Below, in pieces: positions 25,032-33,900 of a stretch of 64,000 bases of DNA. The first letter of the stretch is position 1. Each line of letters starts with the position of its first letter. The stretch is taken from assembly GCA_017512025.1 (NCBI GenBank), contig JAFWHH010000008.1:354748-418747 (forward strand). The letters run 5' to 3'. The stretch is from Clostridia bacterium (GTDB lineage Bacteria > Bacillota > Clostridia > TANB77 > CAG-508). The notes beneath the pieces were generated by a model. That model did not search any database. It was not told the DNA's origin and was given only the letters and a program-made list of their open reading frames with translations. The translations under genes were made by a program, and so were the position numbers.

Positions 25032-25813
25032 TATTTACCTCCTGCTAAAAATGTTTTTATAATGTTATTTATATATGCTGGTTGCTCTAAGAACACATAG
25101 TGTGAACATCCAGCTACTCTAACAAGTCCTGCGTCTGGAATCATTTTTTCCATTAGCTCTGCATCTTCAATAGGAGTTGCAGTATCATTTTCTCCCCATA
25201 ATAAAAGTGTTGGTGCTTTTATGTTAGGTAAATATTCTCTCATATCTTCATTCAATAACTTAACCATTGATTGTTTAAGTATTGGTGGTGCGTTTCTATA
25301 GTCTTCAGATCCTGCATTCTTTTGGAATTTTTCGAGTGCATTTGGAAATAATTTTTTAACTAATTTCATACTTAAAATTCTCTTTCCTAGTTTATATTTT
25401 TTTACCTTTAATCTTATTTTTAAAGGTTTCTTATGCACAATTCCTGCACTTCCTATTAAAATAATTTTTCCAACTTTAAAATCTAAGTCAGGTCTACTCA
25501 TCATTTTAATAATTAATTTTCCACCATTTGAATGACCAATTAAATCTAATTCTTTAATGTTTTGTGATTTTATAAATTCAATTATAAAATCAATCCATTG
25601 ATCAGCATCCCAAGCTTCTTCTGGTACACCAGATTTTCCATATCCTGGCATATCAAATGCAATTACATTTGCATATTCTGAAATGCTATTCATCATACTT
25701 CTATATACATCTATTGTCGTTCCCCATCCTGGTAGAATAAGAACTGTTCTTCCTTCTCCAATACTTTCATAATTCAAATTTACATTTTTTATATTAATAT
25801 TCGTAAAAATCAC
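25031..25813 (-). CDS. Alpha/beta-fold hydrolase
   Basis: 260 residues with a complete Ser-Asp-His triad: nucleophile elbow GHSNGG (about 94-99), Asp in WGENDTATP (about 210) and His in CSHYVFLEQ (about 238). Hydrolases of this kind cleave esters, amides or similar bonds; the substrate is unknown. Its place as first gene of the MurF-Ddl operon suggests a wall-precursor link, which is inference. The start is GTG at 25813, with the only nearby Shine-Dalgarno-like stretch (AAGGGG) touching it, so the true start is uncertain. The promoter at 25836-25864 gives a very short leader. Confidence 0.85.
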   Translation of the reverse strand: MIFTNINIKNVNLNYESIGEGRTVLILPGWGTTIDVYRSMMNSISEYANVIAFDMPGYGKSGVPEEAWDADQWIDFIIEFIKSQNIKELDLIGHSNGGKLIIKMMSRPDLDFKVGKIILIGSAGIVHKKPLKIRLKVKKYKLGKRILSMKLVKKLFPNALEKFQKNAGSEDYRNAPPILKQSMVKLLNEDMREYLPNIKAPTLLLWGENDTATPIEDAELMEKMIPDAGLVRVAGCSHYVFLEQPAYINNIIKTFLAGGK

Positions 25814-25835
25814 CCCTTACAAACCATCTAATAAA

Positions 25836-25864
25836 TTTGTACCATTTATTTCTTTTCATGTCAA
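25836..25864 (-). promoter_or_regulatory. Promoter of the hydrolase-murF-ddl operon
   Basis: A consensus -35 TTGACA (25864-25859), a 17-base spacer and a -10 TACAAA (25841-25836). It lies about 25 bases before the GTG start. Confidence 0.65.
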
Positions 25865-25908
25865 TTCACTTCGATTCACGTATAATTTATCAATCCTCGT
25901 AGAATTCA

Positions 25909-25937
25909 TTGACTATGCACCATATTTCTAGTATAAT
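25909..25937 (+). promoter_or_regulatory. Promoter of the Sel1-repeat gene
   Basis: A -35 TTGACT (25909-25914), 17-base spacer and perfect -10 TATAAT (25932-25937). A small hairpin AGGGC-TCT-GCCCT at 25963-25975 lies just before the ribosome site. Confidence 0.8.
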
Positions 25938-25986
25938 TATATGCAGAAGGTTTATTAGTATAAGGGCTCTGCCCTGAGGAGGTTAT

Positions 25987-27435
25987 ATGAATAAGAATTT
26001 TATTAGATTAAACACTAATGATAATTACTTCTCTTTTGGTAACTTTTGTAGAGTAGTTAAAGAAGTTTCTGAAAATAAATATTTTGTCCAAACAGATCTA
26101 TTTGAGATAATGTTTGATACAGAAGATGTTGCTGATAGTACTGTAAACAACTATTGTACAGGCTTCCGCCCTATCAATATAAAATATAAGAATTATTATA
26201 GAGATTTGTTTGACTCATATAAAACAAATAAAAAAGTTTTTACATCTATTATTTCTAATATAGTAGATTTATTAAATGATGATACTTTTAGCTACTCAAC
26301 TAAAACAATTCGTATGATTAATGAAGATAAAAAGCTATACCGAGTATGTGAGCGTCTTTATTCTATTTCTAAAAACGACTCAGATGTTTCTAATCTCCTT
26401 TCTTCCGAATTATTAAATTGTTTAAATAATGGGGATTTATATACATTTATTGTAAGTACTTTAAACTATGTTATTCTTGAAAAGAAACAACCAATTTATA
26501 TTGAAGAAAACATTAATAATCTTATTGAAAAAAGTATTTATGATACAAACATCTCTATGAAAGATATTCAAGAGTTTATTCAGATACAATTAAACTCTAG
26601 CATCTGGTCTCTTAGAGCATTTAAACAATTAGCCTCTAAAGGTAACCCTTTTGCTTGCTTTGAAATGGCTTCTATGGAATACAATGGAATTATTACTGGT
26701 AAACCAAGATACGATAAAGCATACGAGTATTACATGACTGCTGCTAAATATAATCATCCAGTTGCTACTTGGGCTATTGGTTATCTTTACTACAATGGTA
26801 ATGTTGGTACTAAATCTAAAAGAGATTTAATGCTTGCTGTTAAATACTTTAATAAAGCACGTAAATTAAAATGCTCTAATGCTTTTAATAGCTTTGGTAT
26901 TATCTATTTAAATGGTACTATTCCTCATATTAAAAAAAATAAACAAAAAGCAATAGAAATGTTTGAAGAGGCTATTTCTCTAGGAAACATTTATGCTTAT
27001 AACAATCTTGGAAGTATCTATGAAAAAGATAAAGACCACGAAAAAGCTATCGAATGCTACACAATATCTGCTGAAAATGGTGACAGCTGGGCTAATAATC
27101 AACTTGGTGAATTTTATAGAAAAGGGATTTTTGTTAAGAAAGATTTAAAGAAAGCTTTTGAATACTATGATAAATCAAGCGATAGTACACAATTTACAAT
27201 GTGTCCTTGGGCATACTATAATTTAGCTAAATATTTCTATAGCACTGGTTGTATTGAAATTGGCGTTAAAAAGGATTTAAATAAAGCAGCTGAATTATTA
27301 CAATACATTGAAAATAAACTGCCAGAATCCATTGTAGAGCTTATAAACGTGTATCAAGAGCTATACAAAGAAACATCAAATGATTTTTATTTAGATAAAT
27401 TAAATTTTTATAAAACAAAAAATAAAAAGGCGTAA
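25987..27435 (+). CDS. Sel1-like repeat protein
   Basis: 482 residues, cytosolic. Residues 1-200 form an unassigned domain of mixed character. From about 205 to 440 there are Sel1-type TPR-like repeats, each with an A-x-x-x-L/A-G-x-x-Y/F pattern and a following helix, such as HPVATWAIGYLYYNGNVG, CSNAFNSFGIIYLNGTI and NIYAYNNLGSIYEKD. These fold as helical solenoids that bind partner proteins; the partner here is unknown. The RBS is GAGGAGG four bases from the ATG. The stop codon lies within the terminator stem at 27424-27453. Confidence 0.85.
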   Translation: MNKNFIRLNTNDNYFSFGNFCRVVKEVSENKYFVQTDLFEIMFDTEDVADSTVNNYCTGFRPINIKYKNYYRDLFDSYKTNKKVFTSIISNIVDLLNDDTFSYSTKTIRMINEDKKLYRVCERLYSISKNDSDVSNLLSSELLNCLNNGDLYTFIVSTLNYVILEKKQPIYIEENINNLIEKSIYDTNISMKDIQEFIQIQLNSSIWSLRAFKQLASKGNPFACFEMASMEYNGIITGKPRYDKAYEYYMTAAKYNHPVATWAIGYLYYNGNVGTKSKRDLMLAVKYFNKARKLKCSNAFNSFGIIYLNGTIPHIKKNKQKAIEMFEEAISLGNIYAYNNLGSIYEKDKDHEKAIECYTISAENGDSWANNQLGEFYRKGIFVKKDLKKAFEYYDKSSDSTQFTMCPWAYYNLAKYFYSTGCIEIGVKKDLNKAAELLQYIENKLPESIVELINVYQELYKETSNDFYLDKLNFYKTKNKKA

Positions 27436-27453
27436 TAAATTACGCCTTTTTTT
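27424..27453. terminator. Bidirectional terminator including the stop of the Sel1 gene
   Basis: AAAAAGGCGTAAT/ATTACGCCTTTTT with a two-base loop. The TAA stop of the Sel1 gene lies in the left arm, and it also serves the convergent zinc peptidase gene. Confidence 0.9.
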
Positions 27454-27466
27454 ATTATTTAACTTA

Positions 27467-28150
27467 TTAGTCTCTTCTTCTTGCAAATATTAATAAAAGT
27501 CTTATTACTTGCATTAAAGCTGTTGTAGCTGCTGCTACATATGTTAAAGCTGCTGCAATTAATACTTTTCTTCCACCTTTATATTCATTTGGTCCTAATA
27601 ATCCTAATTGCTTTATTTGAGCAAGTCCTCTACTTGATGCATTAAACTCAACTGGTAATGTTACAACTTGGAATAAGAAAATTAAAAATTCACAAGCAAT
27701 ACCAATCATGATTAAATTAAATAAAGAAGCAAATGCACCTATCATAATTGCAAAGTATCCTGCGTATGAAGCTATATTTGTTACTGGTACCATAGCGTGT
27801 CTTAATCTTAAGAAGAAATATCCGTTTCCATCTTGAATAGCATGACCACATTCATGTGCAGCTATTGCTACTGATGCAACTGATCTTTCTGTATAAATCT
27901 TTTCAGATAAATTAACGCTTTTGTCTTTTGGATTATAATGATCTGTTAAAGTTCCTGCTACAGAGTTAACTGTATCTCCTTGAAGACCATTGTTATCTAA
28001 TATTCTTCTTGCTGTTTCAGCTCCATTTACACCATTCTCGCAGTATACTTTTGCATACTTATTATATGTATGATTTATATACCATCTTGATAATAATGAA
28101 AGTATAACGGAAGCTCCTATTAATATCCATCCTATTACATAAGTATCCAT
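27467..28150 (-). CDS. yugP: Membrane zinc metallopeptidase, YugP-like
   Basis: 227 residues. Family of PF04298 (YugP) membrane peptidases: a first transmembrane helix (about 4-22), a GVNGAETARRILDNNG segment, the zinc-binding AAHECGHAIQD motif (about 99-109), and three further membrane helices (about 125-165 and 195-222). The HExxH-like HECGH makes a zinc protease likely; substrates are not established. The RBS AAGGAGAG precedes the ATG. Single gene, ending at the shared terminator. Confidence 0.9.
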   Translation of the reverse strand: MDTYVIGWILIGASVILSLLSRWYINHTYNKYAKVYCENGVNGAETARRILDNNGLQGDTVNSVAGTLTDHYNPKDKSVNLSEKIYTERSVASVAIAAHECGHAIQDGNGYFFLRLRHAMVPVTNIASYAGYFAIMIGAFASLFNLIMIGIACEFLIFLFQVVTLPVEFNASSRGLAQIKQLGLLGPNEYKGGRKVLIAAALTYVAAATTALMQVIRLLLIFARRRD

Positions 28151-28282
28151 ATATCATCTCTCCTTATGCAAACATTTTAACATACTTTTATGATTAATGG
28201 GTGAATTTTTTTATTTTATTTTTCTTTTTAATTATTTATCTCTTAATTAATCTTTTAATTATATCAATTTATTATTTATATA

Positions 28283-28318
28283 AAGCAAAAGGAGCGCGAA
28301 TCTCGCGCCCCTTTGCTT
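28283..28318. terminator. GC-rich terminator-like hairpin after the Cys-rich membrane protein gene
   Basis: AAGCAAAAGGAGCGCGA/TCGCGCCCCTTTGCTT with an ATC loop and one unpaired base per arm, 15 bases past the stop of the 28333-29304 gene. On the minus strand only TTTATAT follows, so it may be weak. The GC-rich stem stands out in the AT-rich spacer at 28151-28332, which otherwise shows nothing. Confidence 0.65.
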
Positions 28319-28332
28319 ATTTTTTTGGAATT

Positions 28333-29304
28333 TTACTTATCTTCGCTGTAGAGATCTTCACCAAGCACCTCGACAAGCTCATTGGCGTTCGGGTACTTGT
28401 AGAAGTCCTTCGTGCTGCATCCAGCACGTCCGCCACCCGCACAAGCGCATGCACATGCGCAATGACTTGCACAAGCACAAGAGCTTCTTACACAAGAAGA
28501 ATGTGTGTGGATGTACGTATGTGAGCCTCCACCAAAACCGCCATGATAATCATCATCACAGCAAATTGCGATTACGATAGCCAAAATAACAATGACAACG
28601 ATGATAATCAGAATAATCGCACCGGTGCTTAACTCACCATCACCGCTCTTTGTGGTATTTTTGCCATAATCCTCTGTGTACTGCTCATCCGGATTTGTAT
28701 CAAACACATCCAGATTGTACTTTACAGAAGCATTAAGTCTCTTACCAGCAGGCAGTTCTTCTTCCCAAATCAAGTAACCGTCATCGGTTCTTTGTGCATT
28801 GGATTCGATTACATTTCTTTCATTCCATTCGACCATGATGTGCTTTACATCGATATCATCGAACCATCCCGGTGTAAATGAATATCTGCAAAGATGATTA
28901 CCTTCTTCAATCACATACATGTAGCTCTGATGAATAGAATAGTCGAACTTTACGATTTCGCCTGCTTCGTACTGACGATCAAAATCAATGCGAATATATG
29001 CACCATTATCGGCATAATATCCGATTTCTTTGATATTGCCAGACTTAGCTGCAATCTCATCACAGTGGAGATTCGGGCAACCAATCTTTACCCACTCTAG
29101 AGGTCCTTCAGATGTGGAATCCAGAACTTTCCATTCGATATGGTAGACGATGTCCATTGTTCCATCTTCTCTCATATCAATCTTGATAATGTAGTCCTGA
29201 ATCTCATCAAGCGGATTCCGGGCAGATGCCGTTGTCGGAAGTATTGCAAAACTCATAATGAGCATGCAAATACCAGTAATCATTGTCTTAAAGAACTTCT
29301 TCAT
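28333..29304 (-). CDS. Membrane protein with cysteine-rich CxCxCxC cytoplasmic tail (putative radical SAM substrate)
   Basis: 323 residues from the ATG at 29304, which has GGAGGA eight bases upstream and lies one base after the stop of the radical SAM gene; an extended frame to 29418 overlaps that gene and is not used. A signal peptide (1-28, ending TTASA) is followed by an outside domain that resembles DUF2207 (about 35-200: IIKIDMREDGTMDIVYHIEW). A transmembrane helix follows (about 228-249). The tail begins with a Gly/His stretch and holds eight cysteines at 271, 276, 278, 282, 284, 286, 288 and 296 in a CACASHCACACACAGGG pattern, then GRAGCSTKDFY and an acidic end. With this topology the tail is cytoplasmic, where the coupled radical SAM enzyme acts. 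Modification is inferred, and metal binding by the unmodified tail is the alternative. The DNA is GC-rich relative to the neighbours. Confidence 0.82.
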   Translation of the reverse strand: MKKFFKTMITGICMLIMSFAILPTTASARNPLDEIQDYIIKIDMREDGTMDIVYHIEWKVLDSTSEGPLEWVKIGCPNLHCDEIAAKSGNIKEIGYYADNGAYIRIDFDRQYEAGEIVKFDYSIHQSYMYVIEEGNHLCRYSFTPGWFDDIDVKHIMVEWNERNVIESNAQRTDDGYLIWEEELPAGKRLNASVKYNLDVFDTNPDEQYTEDYGKNTTKSGDGELSTGAIILIIIVVIVILAIVIAICCDDDYHGGFGGGSHTYIHTHSSCVRSSCACASHCACACACAGGGRAGCSTKDFYKYPNANELVEVLGEDLYSEDK

Positions 29305-29305
29305 C

Positions 29306-30688
29306 TCACTTGTCCTCCGAATTCCTTGTCTTAAGCGGGCATGTTTGATCCATCTTTGCTGAAAAGTTTCTGCTTGCCTTACATGCCGGACTATTCCAGA
29401 TAGTTTTCCAGTCATCATTCAGCATGTCTCCCAGGGTTTCCCCTTCGAGCCAGCTCTGACAACGAGTAACCTTACCATCCGGAGTAATTGCCATATTGCT
29501 AAGGCATGCTCCACAAGACGGAACCATAAGACCAAGCTCTCTCAGACGCTCTTCGTCAACCCAGCCTGGGGATGTGAACGAAATCTGCATTTTGTTTTCG
29601 TTACAGAATTTCGTTGCTTCTTGCAAGATAGCATAAAGCTCATCACCGGTAAGCTGTGTGTTCTTTGACTCTTCTGTTGTTGCGTTGCCTGTAACAATCA
29701 TACCAGAGCATGTTACGTATGTAATTCCCAAGCTCTTAAGAAACTTGAGTGTTTCGACGTAATCTCTGTTGAGTGTACAAAGCGGTGTGTTAATCGACAC
29801 GTTGAGTCCTGCTTCAAGTGCATTCTTGATGCCGTTAACAGTATCGTCAAATCTCTTTACTCCAACAAGCTTGTTATGAACATCTGCATCGTGAGAGTAG
29901 AAAGTAATCTGAACACTGTCCAAACTTGCATCATAGAGGGCCTTACACAGACTTTCAGTCATTCGAACTCCATTGGTGTTAAGGCGTGTGACAAACCATT
30001 TAGCATACTTTACGAGCTCGACCAGATCATCTCTCATGGTCGGTTCACCGCCGGTAAAGGTCAGCTGCGGAATGCCAACTTTCTTGCATTTGTCAATGAT
30101 TTCCTTCCACTTAGCAGTCGGAAGCTCATCCACCTCTGCAAGCTCCTGTCCACATGCGTAGCAGTGAACACATTTCTGGTTACAGTTATGTCTTTTTACT
30201 CCTCCAACTGTTTTGGTCATTGAAGATATCATCAGGTCGATTCTGTGTGGCGCTGCCATATACGGTGCATATTCACCGAGCGTACGGTAACCGATTTTAA
30301 CTTTCGGCACCTTACCATAGGCAATATCACACAGTGCCTCAATGATAGTCTTAAGGTCCTCCTGAAGCTTTTCCACTGGCTGTCTCGGATAGATTTTCCG
30401 GACGTTGTCAATGGTGTGTCTTGCGACACTCTTCAGATCTTCTTTCGTCAGTTCCTTTCCGTCATAGTTGTTAAGCACACCGCAGAACTCTGCTAGAATA
30501 ATTGCCCAACTGGGACTAATCGGGATGATGTCTTGTCCATTCAGAATAACCACGTAATCCGCCGCCTTCAGACTGAACTTGGGCGGTACGAGGTGAATTC
30601 GAACAACACCTGGCCCCTCCGGGTTAAGTGTTGTGTGAACTACGCTCCGAAGTTTCGTAGCTCTGTATTTGAGTGCCCTAAGATTCAT
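29306..30688 (-). CDS. Radical SAM/SPASM enzyme, peptide-modification type
   Basis: 460 residues. Residues 35-120 contain a small winged-helix-like region resembling a PqqD/RRE peptide-binding domain, though it lacks a clear motif. The radical SAM core has Cys 169, 173 and 176 (HNCNQKCVHCYACG), the GGEP loop at 213-216 and a barrel up to about 380. A SPASM-type domain follows with Cys 392, 395, 410, 436 and 450 for auxiliary Fe-S clusters. Such enzymes modify peptides or proteins, for example by thioether formation or oxidation. The next gene, one base after this stop, encodes a membrane protein with a Cys-rich cytoplasmic tail, the obvious candidate substrate. Expressed from the promoter at 30774-30802. 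GC-rich DNA, unlike the neighbours. Confidence 0.88.
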   Translation of the reverse strand: MNLRALKYRATKLRSVVHTTLNPEGPGVVRIHLVPPKFSLKAADYVVILNGQDIIPISPSWAIILAEFCGVLNNYDGKELTKEDLKSVARHTIDNVRKIYPRQPVEKLQEDLKTIIEALCDIAYGKVPKVKIGYRTLGEYAPYMAAPHRIDLMISSMTKTVGGVKRHNCNQKCVHCYACGQELAEVDELPTAKWKEIIDKCKKVGIPQLTFTGGEPTMRDDLVELVKYAKWFVTRLNTNGVRMTESLCKALYDASLDSVQITFYSHDADVHNKLVGVKRFDDTVNGIKNALEAGLNVSINTPLCTLNRDYVETLKFLKSLGITYVTCSGMIVTGNATTEESKNTQLTGDELYAILQEATKFCNENKMQISFTSPGWVDEERLRELGLMVPSCGACLSNMAITPDGKVTRCQSWLEGETLGDMLNDDWKTIWNSPACKASRNFSAKMDQTCPLKTRNSEDK

Positions 30689-30719
30689 AAAAATTCCTCT
30701 CTTTCTTTGGTAAAATGTG

Positions 30720-30764
30720 TTACTAAGTAGTACAAATTGCCTGAACTACTTTTTGTACTAAATA
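30720..30764 (-). promoter_or_regulatory. 5' leader with alternative hairpins before the radical SAM gene
   Basis: On the minus strand the leader contains TAGTACAAA...TTTGTACTA (9 bp) and AAGTAGT...ACTACTT (7 bp), which share bases and cannot both form. They begin a few bases past the predicted transcript start. This could be an attenuation switch or simply a protective stem; nothing else shows its purpose. Confidence 0.4.
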
Positions 30765-30773
30765 ACGATACCG

Positions 30774-30802
30774 ATTATATCATATTTACATAACATTGTA
30801 AA
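30774..30802 (-). promoter_or_regulatory. Promoter of the radical SAM operon
   Basis: A -35 TTTACA (30802-30797), 17-base spacer and perfect -10 TATAAT (30779-30774). A 9-bp inverted repeat ATATTTACA/TGTAAATAT with a six-base centre (30782-30805) covers the -35 box and most of the spacer, so a repressor site is likely. Confidence 0.75.
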
Positions 30803-30835
30803 TATCTTGTGGTGCTCTATCGCACTTATATCAAC

Positions 30836-30872
30836 AAAAATAGCATCTACCTTTCGGTAGATGCTATTTTTT
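30836..30872 (-). terminator. Intrinsic terminator after giant surface protein A
   Basis: AAAAATAGCATCTACC/GGTAGATGCTATTTTT with a four-base loop (GAAA on the minus strand) and a T run lies about 37 bases after the stop of the 30909-46331 gene. Confidence 0.9.
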
Positions 30873-30908
30873 ATTCACTTAGAATTTGTTTTAAGATTCA
30901 TTAAGCTA

Positions 30909-33900
30909 TTATACTCTTCTAATAACAACTTTTCTTTTGATAAAGAATGCACCTAATGTTACGATTGAAATTGCCATTACAAATATTGATACTGTTTTTA
31001 TTACTTCTGATCCTGTTTTAATTGATACTAATAAGTCTTCTCCATCTTTATTATCTTTTGTTATATCTACTGCATCATAATCATTTGTATATGCTGTTAT
31101 TTCAGCTTCGTTTCTTCTTACTCCAATGTTTCCATCAGCTAAGTTCCATTCAAATGTAATTTCTATTGTTGCACTTTCTCCTGGATTTAGTAGTGTATCA
31201 CTTAGAACAGTTGAAACTGCTTTATTTCCATTTAGTGTCCAATCTCCATTATCTTGTAGCTTGAAGTTTTCTGGAACGTAATCTGTTATCTCAGTTGCAT
31301 ATCCAGGTATTTCACCTACGTTTGTAACTTGTAATCCATATGTTATTGTTAGTTTAGTATTATTTACTTCGCTCTTCTTAACATCTACTTTTACAAGTTC
31401 ACCCTTCTTGTTATATCCAACTTCTGTTGTTTCTTGTACTCCATTTCTATCAACTACAACATTCTTTATATACTTCTTAACACTTAAATCAAAGTATTTT
31501 ACATATACTTTTTCAGTTGTAACATCGTTATCAGAGTTATCATCATTGTCGTTAGTCATTATTTGTACTTTATTTTCTATTATTCTGTCCTCATTTGTTA
31601 TCTTTGATTCATCAACTTTGAATACTGCTTGTACATCTAAGTAATTTACAGTACCTGTTATTGGATCAAATGCTGTTATACTTGCTCCGTCTAAATAATC
31701 TGTTAATACGATATTAGCTTCTTCTGGATTTTCAGTTATAGCTATATTTCCATCGTTATCAGCCTTACACATTATCCATCCATATTGTTTATTTATTTCA
31801 TTGCCTGGTACAAATACAAGGCCATCTGGAATTTGCTCTATAACTCTCTTTCCTTTTGCTCTAACTTCACTTTCATTGTACATACGTATTGTATATGTTA
31901 CTTCTTGATTATTAATTGCTTGTTCAATATTTGAATTTGTTATATATGAAATCTTGTTATCTGCTGATATTTCAACCTTTGGCTCTCTATCTGTTATAGA
32001 TTTGTCACCAATCTTAGTAATGAATTTTCTTAACGCTAAGTCATATTTTTCATTCTTTTCTGTTGTTATATCAAAGATTACTTTTCTATTAACATCATCG
32101 ATTATTACATTGAATCCTTCAATTTCTACGTAGTTAGCTACGAATTCATATCTGTTTTCTTCTGTATTTAATCTTCTTGTTAACTCAACTACAGCTGGGC
32201 TCTCTTCACTTACAATTGTATCACAGTATTCTGGTGTTTCTGATTCATAAACTGTATAAGTTACTGTTCCTAAATCTGTAAGTTCAAGGTTTCCAATCTT
32301 AAGCTCTCCGTTGGTTGTATATTCATCTATAAATGTATCTCCGAATCTTACAGCAATTTTAGCTGGGTCTATTTCACTTGTTCCTGCTGAATATCTTACA
32401 AGTAATTCATATTCTTTTAGTTCAATATATTTGTATGTTACTGTTTGTTCATCTTTCTTAAATCTACCATTTTCATTTGTAGGTAAATTATCTAAATCAA
32501 GTCTGTGTCCTGGAATATTATCAACCCTTGTTACTGTATATGGGCTTTCAATATTTCCTTCAAGAGTTACATCTTCTGCAATTGTTTCACCTGTTAAGTT
32601 GTCTACATACTTAACAACTACTTTACCAGTATTATGTACATAGTACACATTGATAACGTTCTTTGACTCATCAACCTTAATTACTAATGGAAGCTCTGCT
32701 TCTTCTCCATTTTCATCTAAAGCTCTTACTTTATCTAATCTATATTCATCTGATGACTTATCCTCATATTCTGTTATTTTAGCTCCGATTGTTGAATTCT
32801 TGTTTTGTACTTGTAATGGATCCTCTACTCCATCATAGAAGTAATGAACTGTATATCCTAATCCTTCTTTGATGTAGTAAACGTTAATAACATTCTTTGT
32901 CTTGTCAGATTTAATTACTAATGGTAAGTCGCCTTCTTGTCCATTTTCATTTAGAGCTTTTGCTTCAGAGAACTCATATCCTGGTATTACGTTGTCAGTA
33001 TAATTTGATATTTCTGCTCCAAATTTAGCACTTGAAGTTTCTACCTTTGATGTATCTTCTTCAAACTCACCATCTTCTTCTATCTTCTCATAGAAGTAAT
33101 GTACTGAGTATTCATATGTGTTTCTATTGTAATATACGTTGATTACATTATTATCAGCTACTTCACTTACTGTAAGAGGAACTGTTTCTATTCTATTTAG
33201 ATCATATCCATCTTTTCCATGTCCTGTTGTTGGAACATCAGATTCTTCGATTACTGTACCAAATGCTGCTTCTTCTGTTATTCTTTCACCGACTTCTTCT
33301 TGATATTCACCATCTACATCCAATTTCTCATAGAAATATTTGATTGTATATCCATATGTATCTCTTACGTAGTAAACGTTGATAATATTGTTTTCTTCAT
33401 TTGCTGTTACTGTGAATGGTAGTGTTTCTACTCTATCACGTTTGTAACCTGTTCTTCCATGATTATCTGTTGGAACAGTTGTTATTCTTGTTCCAAATGC
33501 TGCTGATAATGTTTCTTCTTCTTCAGTTGCTTCTTCGTACTCACCAGCTGCATTTAACTTCTCATAGAAGTATTTTACTTGGTATCTGTATCCATCTCTT
33601 ATATAGTATACGTTGATTATATTATCTTCCGCATTCTCTGTAATTGTTAATGGTACTGTTACAATTCTATCACGTTTGTATCCAGTTTTTCCATGTCCTG
33701 TTGTTGGGATATCTGCTTGATTTATTACTGTACCAAATGCTGCTGTCCTGTTTTCTTGTTCATTTGTTGCTTCTTCATACTCTCCAGCTGCATCTAACTT
33801 CTCATAGAAGTATTTAATTGTATATCCATATGTACTTCTATTGTAGTACACATTTATTACATTATTTCCTGCAACTTCTGTTACAGTGAATGGTACTGTT

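Noticed and set aside
29305..29418. Upstream extension of the Cys-rich membrane protein
   Set aside because: It would overlap the radical SAM gene, lacks a ribosome site and would hide the signal peptide.
30909..31100. Sortase motif in giant A C-terminus
   Set aside because: The helix is preceded by SIKTGSEVIK, not by an LPxTG- or IPxTG-like pentapeptide; the same is true for giants B and C.
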